Shown piece after piece: positions 45,572 to 56,586 of a stretch of 64,000 nucleotides of DNA. Location of the stretch: assembly GCA_010093685.1 (NCBI GenBank), contig MU006228.1, forward strand, positions 94,057 to 158,056, read 5' to 3'. A program made the translations under genes and the position numbers. The DNA comes from Ophiobolus disseminans. Taxonomy: Eukaryota > Ascomycota > Dothideomycetes > Pleosporales > Phaeosphaeriaceae. A model generated the notes under the pieces. That model searched no databases. It had not been told where the DNA came from and saw only the letters and a program-made list of their open reading frames with translations. Within the stretch, counting starts at the first letter, position 1, and each line of letters opens with the position of its first letter.

Positions 45572-45887
45572 GTAGATTCTACTGTTGAAAGGGGCGTGGA
45601 ATAGAACGTGTTGCTCGTAGTTGAGGGTTTAGTTGCACTCTAAGGGAATCGTTGATCAGGAAGGGCGAAGGGCGAGGAGATCCGTCATTGATAGACTCGG
45701 GCAATAAGCATGAAGATCATCACCTGCTATTTATGACTCACTCGATAGATTGCACTGCTTTCTGAGCGAGCAGAACCAACTCAGTGCTTGCACCGAAACA
45801 ATGCGCAGTAATCTGTTTCACTAACACGAAAAGTCGACATTGGATCGAGGCGAGATGCCAATCAAGTGAACTCTCAAGTGTATCATG
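45572..45887. other. Intergenic region
   Basis: Nothing recognised. Confidence 0.45.
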
Positions 45888-46842
45888 TCAACGCGCAAAT
45901 TTTTTGAGCAGACCTGCCAACCGTTCTGGCTGTTCGAGACTCAAGCTATGACCACAGTTTTCGAAAATCTCGGATATGACGACAACTGTCGCCGCGGCTC
46001 TCATCTGCTCTTCGACAAGCGGTCCAAAGAACCTGAATTACGTCAGCGAAGTAGGTTTTCATTGTTGTGCAGCATGCTCACTCCGGTGCGCCAACTGTCA
46101 TCACTTTGCATTCCAATTTCCCTTTCTCCAATATCTCTTTCTCAACATCCACATTTACCCAATGGCTCCTGTACGTTTCCAGGATACCTCGCAATCCGCC
46201 TGGCGCCTTTGAGCATCGAACCCACTCGTTGACTGCCACCTGGTCAAGCGAGCTTGGATTGTAGCATTCAGCCTTCATGAAGTGCGTCCAAAACTCTTCT
46301 TCTTTGCCCTGAATGAGCATCTCCGGCACGTGCGGTAACCAGAAGAATGGAATGTGCCAATTCCACACGCCTTCTTGCTTGTATTGTGCGCCGACGTTTT
46401 CCCGTGTGAAGAATGATTGTTCAGTAAGGCGTTCTGATAGCATCATTTCGCAGAAACTGAGATGTGTGACTCGGTCAGGATATAAGCCCGCAAGGCAGAA
46501 CGCATAGGTACCGCCGCGATCTTCGCCATGAACAGTAAAAGTCTTGTGCCCCAGCTGTTCCATCAGTTCCGCCATGTCTTTTGCATTCGTGCGACCATCG
46601 TAGCCCTCGCTTGCGGGTGGCTTGTCGGTAGCGCCGAAACCACGAAGATCCGGTGCAACGATGGTGAAGTGTGGCGTTAGGTACGGGATGATGCGGTACC
46701 AGTAGTAGTGATTCTTTGGTGTTCCATGAAGCAGAAGAAGGGGAGGCCCCGAGCCGGCCGTAATGTAATGCAGGCGGATACCATTCACGCGCGCCATGTG
46801 ATGTTGGCTTGCATGACCGTCATGATCGTATGTCTCGGGCAT
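45888..46842 (-). CDS. Alpha/beta hydrolase, epoxide-hydrolase/haloacid-dehalogenase type
   Basis: Two exons, 46082-46842 and 45888-46032, with a 49-nt intron (donor GTGAGC, branch CTGAC, acceptor TTCAG; phases agree), giving 301 residues. The oxyanion motif HGTP is at about 39, the strand-turn motif LRGFGATDKP near 66, and the nucleophile elbow HGEDRGG has Asp108 in the catalytic position. Asp instead of Ser points to epoxide hydrolase or haloalkanoate dehalogenase chemistry via an ester intermediate. The catalytic His is in CGHSLSLEQPE (about H282) on the short second exon. There is no signal peptide; cytosolic. It lies next to amino-acid-oxidising genes, but a shared pathway is not shown. 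Substrate unknown. Confidence 0.85.
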
Positions 46843-47965
46843 CTTCCTGGAAGTGTCTTGAACTTTAGATGTATGAGCGAACCTTCAGACTGTACTCATA
46901 TTTGAACCGGTACCTGTCGAGTAGGAAGGTAGTCTACCCCACATTTTAACTGGAGAGATGACATGACTCGACGTCATAACGGGTAGCGGAAAGTATGTAC
47001 TGGCGGAGATGTCTCCGTATACGCCACAGACGAAGCTGTAGCCAAAATACACCTACTATTGGAACAAGGTCCCTCTAGTAGTATGACTACCATAGATCAC
47101 CGAGTAAGGAGAGAGACGAGGTGGGGTGGCTGCAACGTATTGTATTGACTGTCGTGTTATACTGTTTGTCCAGCTCGTCTAAACAGTAACGAGGACGTTA
47201 CAGTGGGGCTGTTCCTCCATGTACGGCAAGTACCGCAAGCCTACCTTCCACCAACCTGGACTGAACCCACACATTCTCAACACCTACTCATTTTTGTTTT
47301 CACGAGAGAATGTGACAATACGTCAAATGAGCCAGATGGTGTGACGTTCCGAGAACAGCGGCGAACCGCTTTCAAGAGCAGCGACTCACCATACTGATTA
47401 CTCTTATCCGACGCAGCTTTCTGTGTGTAGCTATGCCTGGAAATTAGTGCTTGCCAGGGTGAGCGACGCCTTGTGTTCTTTCGCGAAAGCGCCCACCGGC
47501 AAGAGATCGACTGTTGAACGATGTAAATAAAAACAAGAAGCGATGTAACAGAACATGAGAGGAGATTTTTTGATAAGATGAAACTGTGTTGATCAGTCAC
47601 CTCTGAATCTTAGGAGATCTTGTATCGTCGGGGATGCAGCTGTTATCGGGCCTCCTTCCGCACAAAGCCCAATATGGTTAGCGCCAACAGAGCTGGGCAA
47701 TGGCGCCATCGATTAACAGTTCCATGGTGCCCACTCCCTCCCCGTATTTCCAGCGATCCTCCCATTTGCATCTCTGAAGTCTCATCAGTTACATCCCCCA
47801 AGCATCATTATGACACCAGAATGATTGCCATTCCTCCAACCATAGAAGCTTCACGCTATATCATGAATCGAAGCGTGACGCCTTTATATATGTTACGAGG
47901 GTTGCATACATGCAATGTTTGCGATTCGTCGCTGTATCATTCATTCATAAGCTATCATGAGTCGA
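46843..47965. other. Intergenic region
   Basis: 1.1 kb, no supportable gene; promoter of the hydrolase and 3' flank of the oxidase. Confidence 0.5.
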
Positions 47966-50113
47966 TTACACGTTAATCCACCTTCCCATCCAAGTGTTCA
48001 CGACCTGTTTGGCCTCATCCACCAAGCCCATATCCAACAAAAGTTGCGACGTTCCACGCACTGCAGAGTCGAGCGCAGAAAAGATCCAAGCATGGGTATA
48101 AGAGGTATGTTCACCTGGAGTGTTTCATTAGTGCTTGTTGTGTAGTACTTATGGCGGGACTTACCAATAAAGATAGAGTTGAACTCCGTTTCATAGTATG
48201 CGGGGATGTACAGCTCCTGCTGTCCTACGGTTGGTGCAGCCCAAGCGCCAGCGGCATGCTCATCTGTTTCCCAACACTGCCTATCGTAGGCACCAGTGAA
48301 TTGCTCAGTCGCAACTTCGCCATGAACCTCGACCATTGCACGCTGAACGTATGCGACATGGTCGGCGGTGCTAAGGGCTCCAACAGATCGAGCAATGTTG
48401 CCGGAAGCGTAGGAAGCAAGGATAACTCCAGGAAGAGAAGAGTTGATCTTGTATGCGGGATAGCAAACGGAGCCGATCCCTGGAATATCAACCGAACCAC
48501 AGCCACCAATGATGGGCGGCGAGAGCTTTTCCCAGAAGCGAGTTTTATAATGAAGCGCAACCTTGCACGACTGCTGGTAGTTCATCGTACTGATGGCGCG
48601 AGACAAGAGTGAGGAGTACTTGGGCAGCTTCCACAGCCGTACCTTTGAGAAAGGTACTGCGACGACCGCATAATCAAACTCTTCGCTCTGAGACTGCATT
48701 GCGAACGGATCCTGGCGCCACTCAAGAGCAACCTTGCCAGTTTTGTTGTTGTACTTCAGGCCGGTAATCTTACGACCGAGTGTCAAGCGGCTTTGGACAA
48801 GAGGATAAAAAGCGCGAGGAAGCGATTCAAGGCCCTTATCGATCGTCCTCCATGTCGTGGCTCCGAAATACGCCGTGTCATACTCCCATATCGGACCGTT
48901 GTTTGAGGATCCACCCATGAAGTCCACCAGGTCCGAGCTTACGTTGAGCGCGTACCGCAGGTACGCAGTCTCGGACCAGTGGAACAGACCTTTCTCAACG
49001 GCATCTTTATGAGCCTTATACACGTTAGACGAAATGTTGCGGAGTACTGCGGGTGTCACGCCGATGAACTCCTCGAGCGCCTCGGCAGCATGTGACTGGG
49101 CTTCCCGGTCGGGCGATGTAGCACTAGGAAATGCCAATGACGAGTTAGCCCGGAGCTGAGCAGCACTTGGAATGCGACCATTTGGGAGACGGTAGCCGTT
49201 AGAATTGGCCGGCACATTCGGGCTGCTCTGGATCCACGGTATGAACTTGACAAGTAGATCACTCGCATTGCCGTTCAACTGATTAAGCACGTCACCAAGT
49301 TGGAAAACCATCTTGTGGTCCTGAATGTCCAATGTCTCATTAGTGTCCGCGTACCGAGTCGAAACAGGAAATCGCATTGGGCCCATCTCTTGGTACTGGT
49401 ATTGGTCTGGAGTGGTGCCAGCGAGGTACTTGGTCCGGATTCGACCACCGATTCGCTGAGATGACTCGATAATGTGCCAATCGTGGATGCCCACGGAGTC
49501 GAGAAGAAGGCTGGTCAGTAAACCCGCCATACCTCCACCAACAATGCCAATCTTTTTGCTCTTCTCGACAGCAACAAAGGAGGCATTGTTTTGCTTCGAC
49601 TGCATGTATGACACGCCGTCGACTACACGTTGAGACGAACTATTAGCTCATGAATCACACACAGTGTACATAGCAAGATTACTCACACCACGGTCCCATC
49701 ATATCAGCAATTGCCGAAATTTCTTCCCTCTTTTTGGGCTGATGTCTGACAGAAATCGGCGCCGAACGTCCGATGAGCGCCGAACTCGAATAAGCGTGCA
49801 GACATCCACCGTGCGCAGCATCTCCTGGCACGATCCAAACGAGACGCTCGGGACGAGATGTACGTTTGATCCAAGAAGAGCCAAGTTCATGGTGCCTCGC
49901 AAGAGGACCGGTCATCTGGCAGTCCCCGAACACCACTCTGACCTCACCCTCGAAGTCATCGTCGTTGAAGCCAATATGTACATTGTGTACAGAATCAGAT
50001 GTAACAGATAAGGGCTTGAAAAATAGGATGTCTGGCCGAGTGGTGACTGGACCAGTCAGAGCTACAGTGGCTAGTGAAAGAATAGCCGAGGAGGCTGTGA
50101 TGAGGCTCTTCAT
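47966..50113 (-). CDS. Secreted FAD-dependent L-amino-acid oxidase
   Basis: Three exons: 49687-50113, 48165-49622 and 47966-48114. Introns are 64 and 50 nt (GTGAGT/GTAAGT donors) and all phases agree, giving 677 residues. Signal peptide: KSLITASSAILSLATVAL. The N-terminal 140 residues form the extra domain seen before the flavin domain in fungal L-amino-acid oxidases (MMGPWFDGVSYM at the junction). The FAD-binding GIVGGGMAG is at 168-176, the ribose-binding Glu at 195 and GGRIRT at about 201-206. QEMGPMRFP, WEYDTAYFGATTW and the C-terminal THAWIFSALDSA substrate/FAD region follow. It would oxidise L-amino acids to 2-imino acids, releasing hydrogen peroxide and, after hydrolysis, ammonia and keto acids, probably outside the cell. 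It is divergent from the RidA gene. Confidence 0.88.
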
Positions 50114-51853
50114 CTTGACAACAATGGAGACACCGAGGGACTGGTAAGCACAACATAACAGCAAAAACCGGTCTTCATATACAAGTCTTGAGAGCTACAT
50201 GATCAAGGGTCTGCAAAATATTTTACATACATGGTGGTCACTGCACAGCGCGTTATCATCGGTGGGCGGGCAGTCTAGCACCATGACAACGGACAGGCGA
50301 TTATCACGCCGCCTCCCAGACAGCGGCACGCTCAACTCGAACCATTGCGATAAGGACCTTCCGCGCTTCCTTGCGGGATATTAGGTGAGGTGGACGAAGA
50401 ATGGGGTTCGCGACGCGTCAAAGTTCGTTGTAGATGACGCCCGCAGGGCGTGGCCGAAGCGACGTGCAGTAGCGGTATGTTGTATTGAGCTGTAGTGTGG
50501 AGGTTGGGCCCCCAGTCGAGGATCGGCAAGCCGTTGCTTACAACAGAGATAGCAAGTACGAGCGTTGTCCCGATCGTCCGCGGATGTCAGGATGTTCAAC
50601 GGGCCGATTTCGTGGAATAATCTTTGCAGTACCAACTCAAAGTATAGGAGCCGCAGCTACCCGACCGAGTATTCCATTTCAGTCGTTGACTCTATGAGTA
50701 GAGTTTTCTAATGACGAAGAGCTATTAGATGCTAGCTAGCCATCGGCTGATTGATCCCGAAGGGACCTGAACGATCCATTACAATGCTGCAACAACTCTC
50801 CAAGACTTGACGATTTTGAACTTGTCGACCTCCATATGGCACACCGCTCCCACGGGTCTGTTAAATCCGCCGAGCACGTTGTATCCGCGGCTTGTGTTGT
50901 AGAATCTGGCCGTGTGTGTTCCTTTCGCTGATTTTCAGCCTATCAGATCGCAAACCGCAAGCCACCTCACAAAAAAGGTGGATCTTCCATATCGATAACG
51001 ACTTGACACGAGCGACCCTAGCATGCACGTCTTATCTCAACCGCGCATATAAAACGTTATCTTGGGTTACGTCAGACGCCCCAGCAGGTTCACCGGGTGC
51101 AGCAAAAACTCATGTCTTTCTATTTGGGATTTGGCGAGAAGCCTACATGTCTTCCAAGGTTAACAATTCTTTTAAGATAGTAATAACTTTACAAACAAAC
51201 TTCAAGGATAGGTAGACTGTATAAGCTGAGACACAAATATTTACAACACCTGGTGAGTTTGATACCGAGGAAGCAGTTCAAATGTAGAGGCTCGGCGCCC
51301 AGACTCAACACGCCCTTGTGGCATTTCTTTGCTGCAGCGTGTCTAGCTTTTGGAATACGAAGCGAAAAACCTTACGACCTTCCTGTTATGGTACCTTCGG
51401 GATGATTGCAAAGCACTTCACCCCACGAGATACGCCATGTGGACCACGTGACTTCGGCTTACAAGACCGGGCGAACCTCTTCAGTCGCTCATCGTTTGGG
51501 CAACCCATCTAATGACTCGAAAGATGAGAGAAGGGAATTACCAATGGCTCGAGTTTTATCTTCTGATAGTCGGAAGCTTGGATCGCGGCCGCAAGCGATA
51601 CATGACCATGGCCTTGGCTAGCATGGGGTTCAGTAAGCGTACCCGGTGCTCGGAACAATGGGTTTTCTGGGACGCATGGCAGTCGAATGCAAACTTCTTC
51701 CTGAGCTTTGGTGCCGCTTCCTCCAAGGATATGTAATAGCAGTTGAAGCTACAAGAATCGTGGCAAGCCCCTCACAGCCATGATATCCAGGCAGCCGGGT
51801 CCCTCAGATCAAACCACTCAGATCCCTACTTCCACTCTACTACCTCATTCGAA
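50114..51853. promoter_or_regulatory. Intergenic region between divergent oxidase and RidA genes
   Basis: 1.74 kb. No supportable gene; short frames near 51318-51736 have weak composition. It must contain both promoters. GATA-type motifs occur, but I cannot say they are enriched. Confidence 0.45.
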
Positions 51854-52414
51854 ATGGTCTCCTTCAGCTCCATCATCACCTCTTTTCTCTTGGTCGCCGG
51901 TGTTGTCGTTGCCAAACCGGTGCCAAAGACTGCTGAAGTGCCAGTCGTCACCTACCTAGGCACACAAGGACCTATCCTTTGTACGCTGTATCCTCGATAA
52001 AAAAGTATTCCAAGCTGACTCTCGACTAGCAAGTGGCGCATGGACGTCAAAGGGCATAGTCTATACCTCTGGAACCGTTCCGACGTTCAACGGATCCATT
52101 GTTGCTGGCGGTATCGAAGCACAAACCGTAAGCTCACCAAGTACTGTCCCTTCCTAGAACTACCGTCTCACATCCTCCAGGCACAAGTTATCAAGAACAT
52201 TGGTGTCATTCTCGAGGAAGCTGGTACGTCATGGGACTACGTCTTGAAGACCACCGTCTTTCTTGCGAACATGAGCGATTACACTGCCATGAACTCGGTT
52301 TACGGCGCTCTGCTTCCTTCACCGAAGCCTGCACGCACTGCTGTTGAGGTCGGCAAGCTTCCTGGTGCTTTCTTGATTGAGATTGAGGCCATCGCTGCCA
52401 TTCCAGAGTCATGA
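51854..52414 (+). CDS. RidA (YjgF/UK114) family protein with a signal peptide
   Basis: Three exons: 51854-51980, 52030-52127 and 52181-52414. Introns are 49 nt (branch CTGAC, acceptor CTAG) and 53 nt; all phases agree, giving 152 residues. The fold signature is complete: SGAWTSKGIVYTSGTVP, QVIKNIGVILEEAGTSWDYV, KTTVFLANMSDY, then SPKPARTAVEV with the catalytic Arg127, and FLIEIEAIAAI with acidic residues near 142-144. RidA proteins hydrolyse reactive 2-imino or enamine acids to keto acids and ammonia, normally in cytosol or mitochondria. This one begins with a textbook secretory signal (FSSIITSFLLVAGVVVA, then KP), so the mature protein of about 130 residues matches ordinary RidA length. Its divergent neighbour is a secreted enzyme that makes imino acids. 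Confidence 0.87.
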
Positions 52415-52595
52415 GTCGGTACGATAGTGCAGAAGAAGTCAATATGACGGAATTGATTAAGTAACGATAATGAGAAAATCCCATCACCAGGAGCAATGGA
52501 AAGTGGCGTGATGCCGTTCACGGTATGAGAAGCGGCCTGTTCTTTTTGGAGTCCTACTGCGTTCATTCTCTTCCAGGCTTTTCAAGGACTTTGCT

Positions 52596-53267
52596 TTACA
52601 TTGCAACTTTATCTTTGCCCCAAACAACTGGTATGTCTGAATCCGATCTTCCCGTAGCCTTGTGTCCCGTGATAGCGACGTCTTTCCACCCAAATGCACT
52701 ACAATTGATCGTCCCTTTGAACTTGCGGCAATCATTACCCGAGAAGACAATGTACCCAAGCCCCGTGTCCGGGTTTGCCTCGCCAGACTTTGCGACTTTC
52801 GATTCATCCTGAGCCTCCGGCGCGCCATTCCATCTGAACCAGAACTTTGGCGAGCGGAAACTGTTCTTCTCGAACATGTCAAAACGAGTCTGTTGCGGCG
52901 ATTCGGGCAGGTCCTCACTTTTCTCATCCTCATCATCCTCCTCATCTTCGCCATCTCCCTCGCCCTCGAAACCCTCGACGGTCCTTCTTAAGCTCTCGCG
53001 ACTACCAGCCATCACTACCGCCGCCCTCAACGCTCCCGGTAAGGCAAGCTCACAAACGACGCCTTCATCGTTCTCGGTCAATCGATACACTTCCAGTGAT
53101 GCGGATGCATCCGGAGATACGTTGTCTAACTTCTGCCAAGCTGGGCACCTGATTTCGTAACTGCCGAATGTTTTGTGGACGTCGAAGCGCTTGGATTTGG
53201 AGCCTCGCTGGTTGCGATTGTGCATATGACGCGAGGAAAAGGCAGCATCTTGCCAGTCGTCGGACAT
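52596..53267 (-). CDS. Conserved acidic fungal protein, unknown function
   Basis: Intact 223-residue single-exon protein from the ATG at 53267. Order: a basic N-terminus (HMHNRNQRGSKSKRFDVH), FGSYEIRCPAWQKL, a strongly acidic run (EGEGDGEDEEDDEDEKSEDL) near 118-137, FWFRWNG, and a conserved C-terminal block GYIVFSGNDCRKFKGTINC with GWKDVAITGHKA. I recognise the C-terminal block as typical of an uncharacterised fungal family but know no function. No signal peptide or membrane segment. It is convergent with the RidA gene (182 bp apart). Confidence 0.72.
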   Translation of the reverse strand: MSDDWQDAAFSSRHMHNRNQRGSKSKRFDVHKTFGSYEIRCPAWQKLDNVSPDASASLEVYRLTENDEGVVCELALPGALRAAVVMAGSRESLRRTVEGFEGEGDGEDEEDDEDEKSEDLPESPQQTRFDMFEKNSFRSPKFWFRWNGAPEAQDESKVAKSGEANPDTGLGYIVFSGNDCRKFKGTINCSAFGWKDVAITGHKATGRSDSDIPVVWGKDKVAM

Positions 53268-53395
53268 GGCTATAGAGCGGTGTTTAGAGTATAATAGATC
53301 AGATGTGGTGGCTTGCAGGAAGGTGGACCCTCAGTGCTTGTCAGATTGGTGTTCTAGCATGAGGGTTGTGGGTGCTGACGTCATCGAACCGTACT

Positions 53396-55031
53396 CCCAC
53401 ACCAGGCGTTGCAATAATTCGTGTCCGATTAGCTAAGCGAGGCCCTCACCAAAATGCCTCATCTTCACCACCACCATACAATTGCTCTAACAAAGTCGGA
53501 ATCACAGCCATTTTGGCTCAAAATTGATGATAGGCACATGAGGCTGTAAATAGCTATATAGAGGCCTATACTGAAGCGTTTTCTAGTGTTGCAGTCGCGT
53601 TTTTACCAGGTTGCAGAGCGGATCTTCTCTCCACCGTTAACAGATAGCTCAGAGCACCTCTCAGGCATTTCAACAATCCGATCTCTGATCTGTTCTAACA
53701 TTATTAAAGCCCAAACTTCCTGTAGTATCTCCTTTAAGTGAGTCTTTGTACCATCCCACGCTTTTTGACCATCCTCAGGATACTGAATACGTCGTTTTGC
53801 ACGTTGTTTTAGGATGAGCCAAATGCCTTCAATAGGGTTTAGATCAGGGCTCTGTCCTGGGTGAAGGATAACAGCAATCCAGTTAGCCTGCCGCAGGTTT
53901 TCTGCAACGTTATCTCTACTTTTTGTGCCGTGCGATGGGTCGTTATCCTCCTGAAGCAGCCACGATCGAGGCTCCTGGAGGCGAGCTTCATGTATATATC
54001 TGATGTACGCTGGAAGGACGTTTGACGCGTAGTACTGCTGCGTCATATGGTGGCCAGAGCCTTGTACTTCGAGAGGTGGAGGCCTAGTAGCCTCCCATTC
54101 CTTCACCCTCTCATGGTATTGATCGTCTGTTTCGTACTTGCTTCTTCGAGGTTTTGGAGGCTGTTTTGGAGGCTTCAGCATGTCCTTCTCATCGTTATAG
54201 AAGCAGAGAGGGCTCTTGAAGTTCCAGTTTATAGAGGCGTACATATACAGCGTTAGAGGTGTTGCCTTTTGCTTCTTCCTCGTACAAACGTTTCCTGGCT
54301 TCAGGCGCTCTCCCTTCCTACGCAGAATACGAGGCTGCTGGAAGCTCTCTGTTGGGTTGAAATGAGCCTCATCTGTAAAGTAAACAGTATCCCAGAAGCC
54401 TCAGATAGGCTCCTCTTTATAGTTGTTGCCATAGCGTACGCGCGCGCGTTTATTTGCAACAGAGATCTCATCTGAATAGGCTGCAGCGTATAGGTGCGCG
54501 TCCTCACAATTGCTAAGGTTATAGCGGAGGGCCCGAGGGCATAGAGGGACGTTATTTACGCGTTTTTGAACAGGTATTGGAGCGTCTCGAACAGGGTTCT
54601 CTTTGCCAGTCAGCAGACTTTGAAGCTGCTCTTGGCTGACTCTGTACGGCCGACCAAGCTTATGGCCTTTCTGCTGAGCTTTCTGCTTCCTTGTACGTCG
54701 GCCATTGCTAAACTGCTCTCTCTCCTGCCTCCAACGCAGTCCTGTACGTTCTGAGATACCGTGGGCATCAGCTACCTCCTGTAGAGTCTCGTCATGACGT
54801 CGGTGATCGTAATGCCAGAAATAATGGCTTTGCTCTTCTGTATCAGGAATAGTAAGAATTTCGTCTTGTATAGGAGTATGAGGGCTTTCATATGCATCAG
54901 CCATGACAAAATTCAAGCAATATTGAGGTATATTGTATTATGTTGAAGATAGGATGTTGATGGTGTTCAAATGTTTGGTGGGGGCCTCGCTTAGCTAATC
55001 GGACACGAATTATTGCAACGCCTGGTGCCCA
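53396..55031. mobile_element. Tc1/mariner-type DNA transposon with 51-bp terminal inverted repeats
   Basis: The element is 53400-55027 (1628 bp). Its ends are 51-bp inverted repeats (53400-53450 and 54977-55027) differing at one base and starting CACCAGGCGTTGCAATAATT. The flanking 4 bp are CCCA on both sides (53396-53399 and 55028-55031). No TA lies at the boundaries, although TA is the standard target of Tc1/mariner. It encodes a DDE transposase on the minus strand. It lies between genes and breaks none that I can see. Confidence 0.9.
53603..54904 (-). pseudogene. Tc1/mariner-type transposase with a single nonsense codon
   Basis: A 434-codon frame from the ATG at 54904 to 53603 is broken only by a TGA at 54401-54403, between KEEPI and GFWDTVYFTDEAHFNP, so CGA is the likely original. 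The N-terminal part has a helix-turn-helix (LQEVADAHGISERTGLRW) and a basic linker (GRRTRKQKAQQKGHKLGRPY). The catalytic region has VYFTDEAH, WLLQEDNDPSHG and SPDLNPIEGIW, i.e. D, D and E, with about 38 residues between the second D and the E. Otherwise intact, so inactivation looks recent. Confidence 0.88.
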
Positions 55032-55514
55032 CTGCTTGAGCATCTTTCTAACATTGCGCTAAAGGAACATGTTATTGACATATCCCACTACAATCGCTTG
55101 TATGTTTACGGTCTCGAAAAATCTACTCAGCATCCTTCCAATGTGATAGAGGGCAGGTGGAGCAAAATGGACGGTTTTACTTCGTCTATTCAAACAGGGT
55201 CAGGCAAAGAATGCCTCGCACACCCCCCACCAAATGGCGCAGGTGTCGACATCCACAAGACACTCTCCTCACTCACAAGTCACCGTCTCGTGAGTCGCGC
55301 GCTTAATTCACCCTGTGTTTGGTAGGTCACCTTGGCAGTCTCAACGTGGTTAGTGCGCCTAGCCACACATGTCTCACATCTTGCCCCGCCAGGCTACGGG
55401 TCCAGCAGCGATCAACCTGTGCGACTTGTTCAGTTTCTACCTTTTCTTTACAGAATATTTTAGTTCTGATCCTAAATACCCGCTCCATATCGCTATTCGA
55501 TCAGAGTAATCGCC
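55028..55514. other. Intergenic region
   Basis: Nothing recognised except the 3' flank of the transposon. Confidence 0.45.
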
Positions 55515-56465
55515 ATGTTCGCCTTTCTAAAGTCGTCGCTCGGCTGGAAAGAAGACGAAGCTCTGTCACCGCCGCCAGCCACCATCGTAGGAATCAGAAT
55601 ACCAGCAGATGGCTCTCCGGTTCATCTTCTGCATCTCACCACGGCTCCTGATTCCGGAGGCACAACGACATTTCTTCACCACGTGCCTGATACGCGCTGG
55701 TGGTGGCAACCAAAGGAGACCTGGCAATTCCGCGATGCGCACCGAATCGACCTTCAGCTGGACGAGAATACTGCGAGAACCCTTCATATCCAACAAAAAG
55801 AGCGCATAGATCAGGTGTGCCAATTACGGCTACCATCTACTAGGAGGGGACAGCTCGAAGTGAGGTAACGTCAAGGGCAACTCTTCGTGGAGCAATGCCA
55901 CCACCTCATTTCACATCAACACTTAGATTGCGTTGGTGCCTACTGTGTTCTGTACACATATGCTGTCGATCACCTACCGCTGAATTCGCATGTCCCAACC
56001 TGGGTCGCCTTGAAAGACACCTATAAGCAATCATATTATGGCGACGCTTTTGTGGTGAAGATGGACCCTTTGGAATGTGATCCGCTCAATTCGGCTGCGT
56101 ACGCAGATGTGCCGCCGGCGTTCATCGACCTGCTTCAGGAGAAGCCGCTGAAGTCTTGGAAGATAGACGTGGGATTTCGCCAGCCGTGGGAGACTCCATA
56201 CGATGGTTCAAGCGATTGGAAAAGGTCATGATGACCTGTGACTGTATTGGGTGTGTGTAGCAAAAGCAAGGTCGCAGGCTGGAATGGTGATCAAGAGACA
56301 GCAGTGGGAAGACGTGGACATGCAGATGTTGGGGCTAAAGAAGTTCTTCTCGTACGATCTTTACTGCGAGGTGAAGATGACGCGAATGTGTGATAGAGGT
56401 AAGCTCAAAATCCTCTGACGGTATACGCCAGTTTCCTAACTCACTTAGGCGCATCTCTTCTATAG
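55515..56465 (+). pseudogene. Unidentified gene split by one in-frame TAA (possibly spliced out)
   Basis: Proposed exons 55515-56205, 56261-56398 and 56449-56465 (introns 55 and 50 nt; second with GTAAGC and CTAAC), 281 in-phase codons. Segments: FLKSSLGWKEDEAL, TIVGIRIPADGSPVHLLHLT, FLHHVPDTRWWWQPKETW, then CVGAYCVLYTYAVDHLPLN, FIDLLQEKPLKSWKID and a C-terminal KKFFSYDLYCEVKMTRM. A TAA at 55866-55868 lies between RRGQLEVR and RQGQLFVEQ, both in the same frame. A 78-nt intron (55815-55892, donor GTGTGC) would remove it but needs a rare GAG acceptor, so nonsense mutation (CAA to TAA) is at least as likely. No family recognised. The start ATG follows an in-frame upstream stop. Confidence 0.45.
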
Positions 56466-56586
56466 TTTGCAATCACAATACATGAGACCCCTTATTGCTT
56501 CAGTTGAGACACGGGAATGATTGCGTGGGTCTGCAAATGCAAAGCCACTATTTTGCAGCCAGATACAAGTGTTGTGTCATGTGGTA

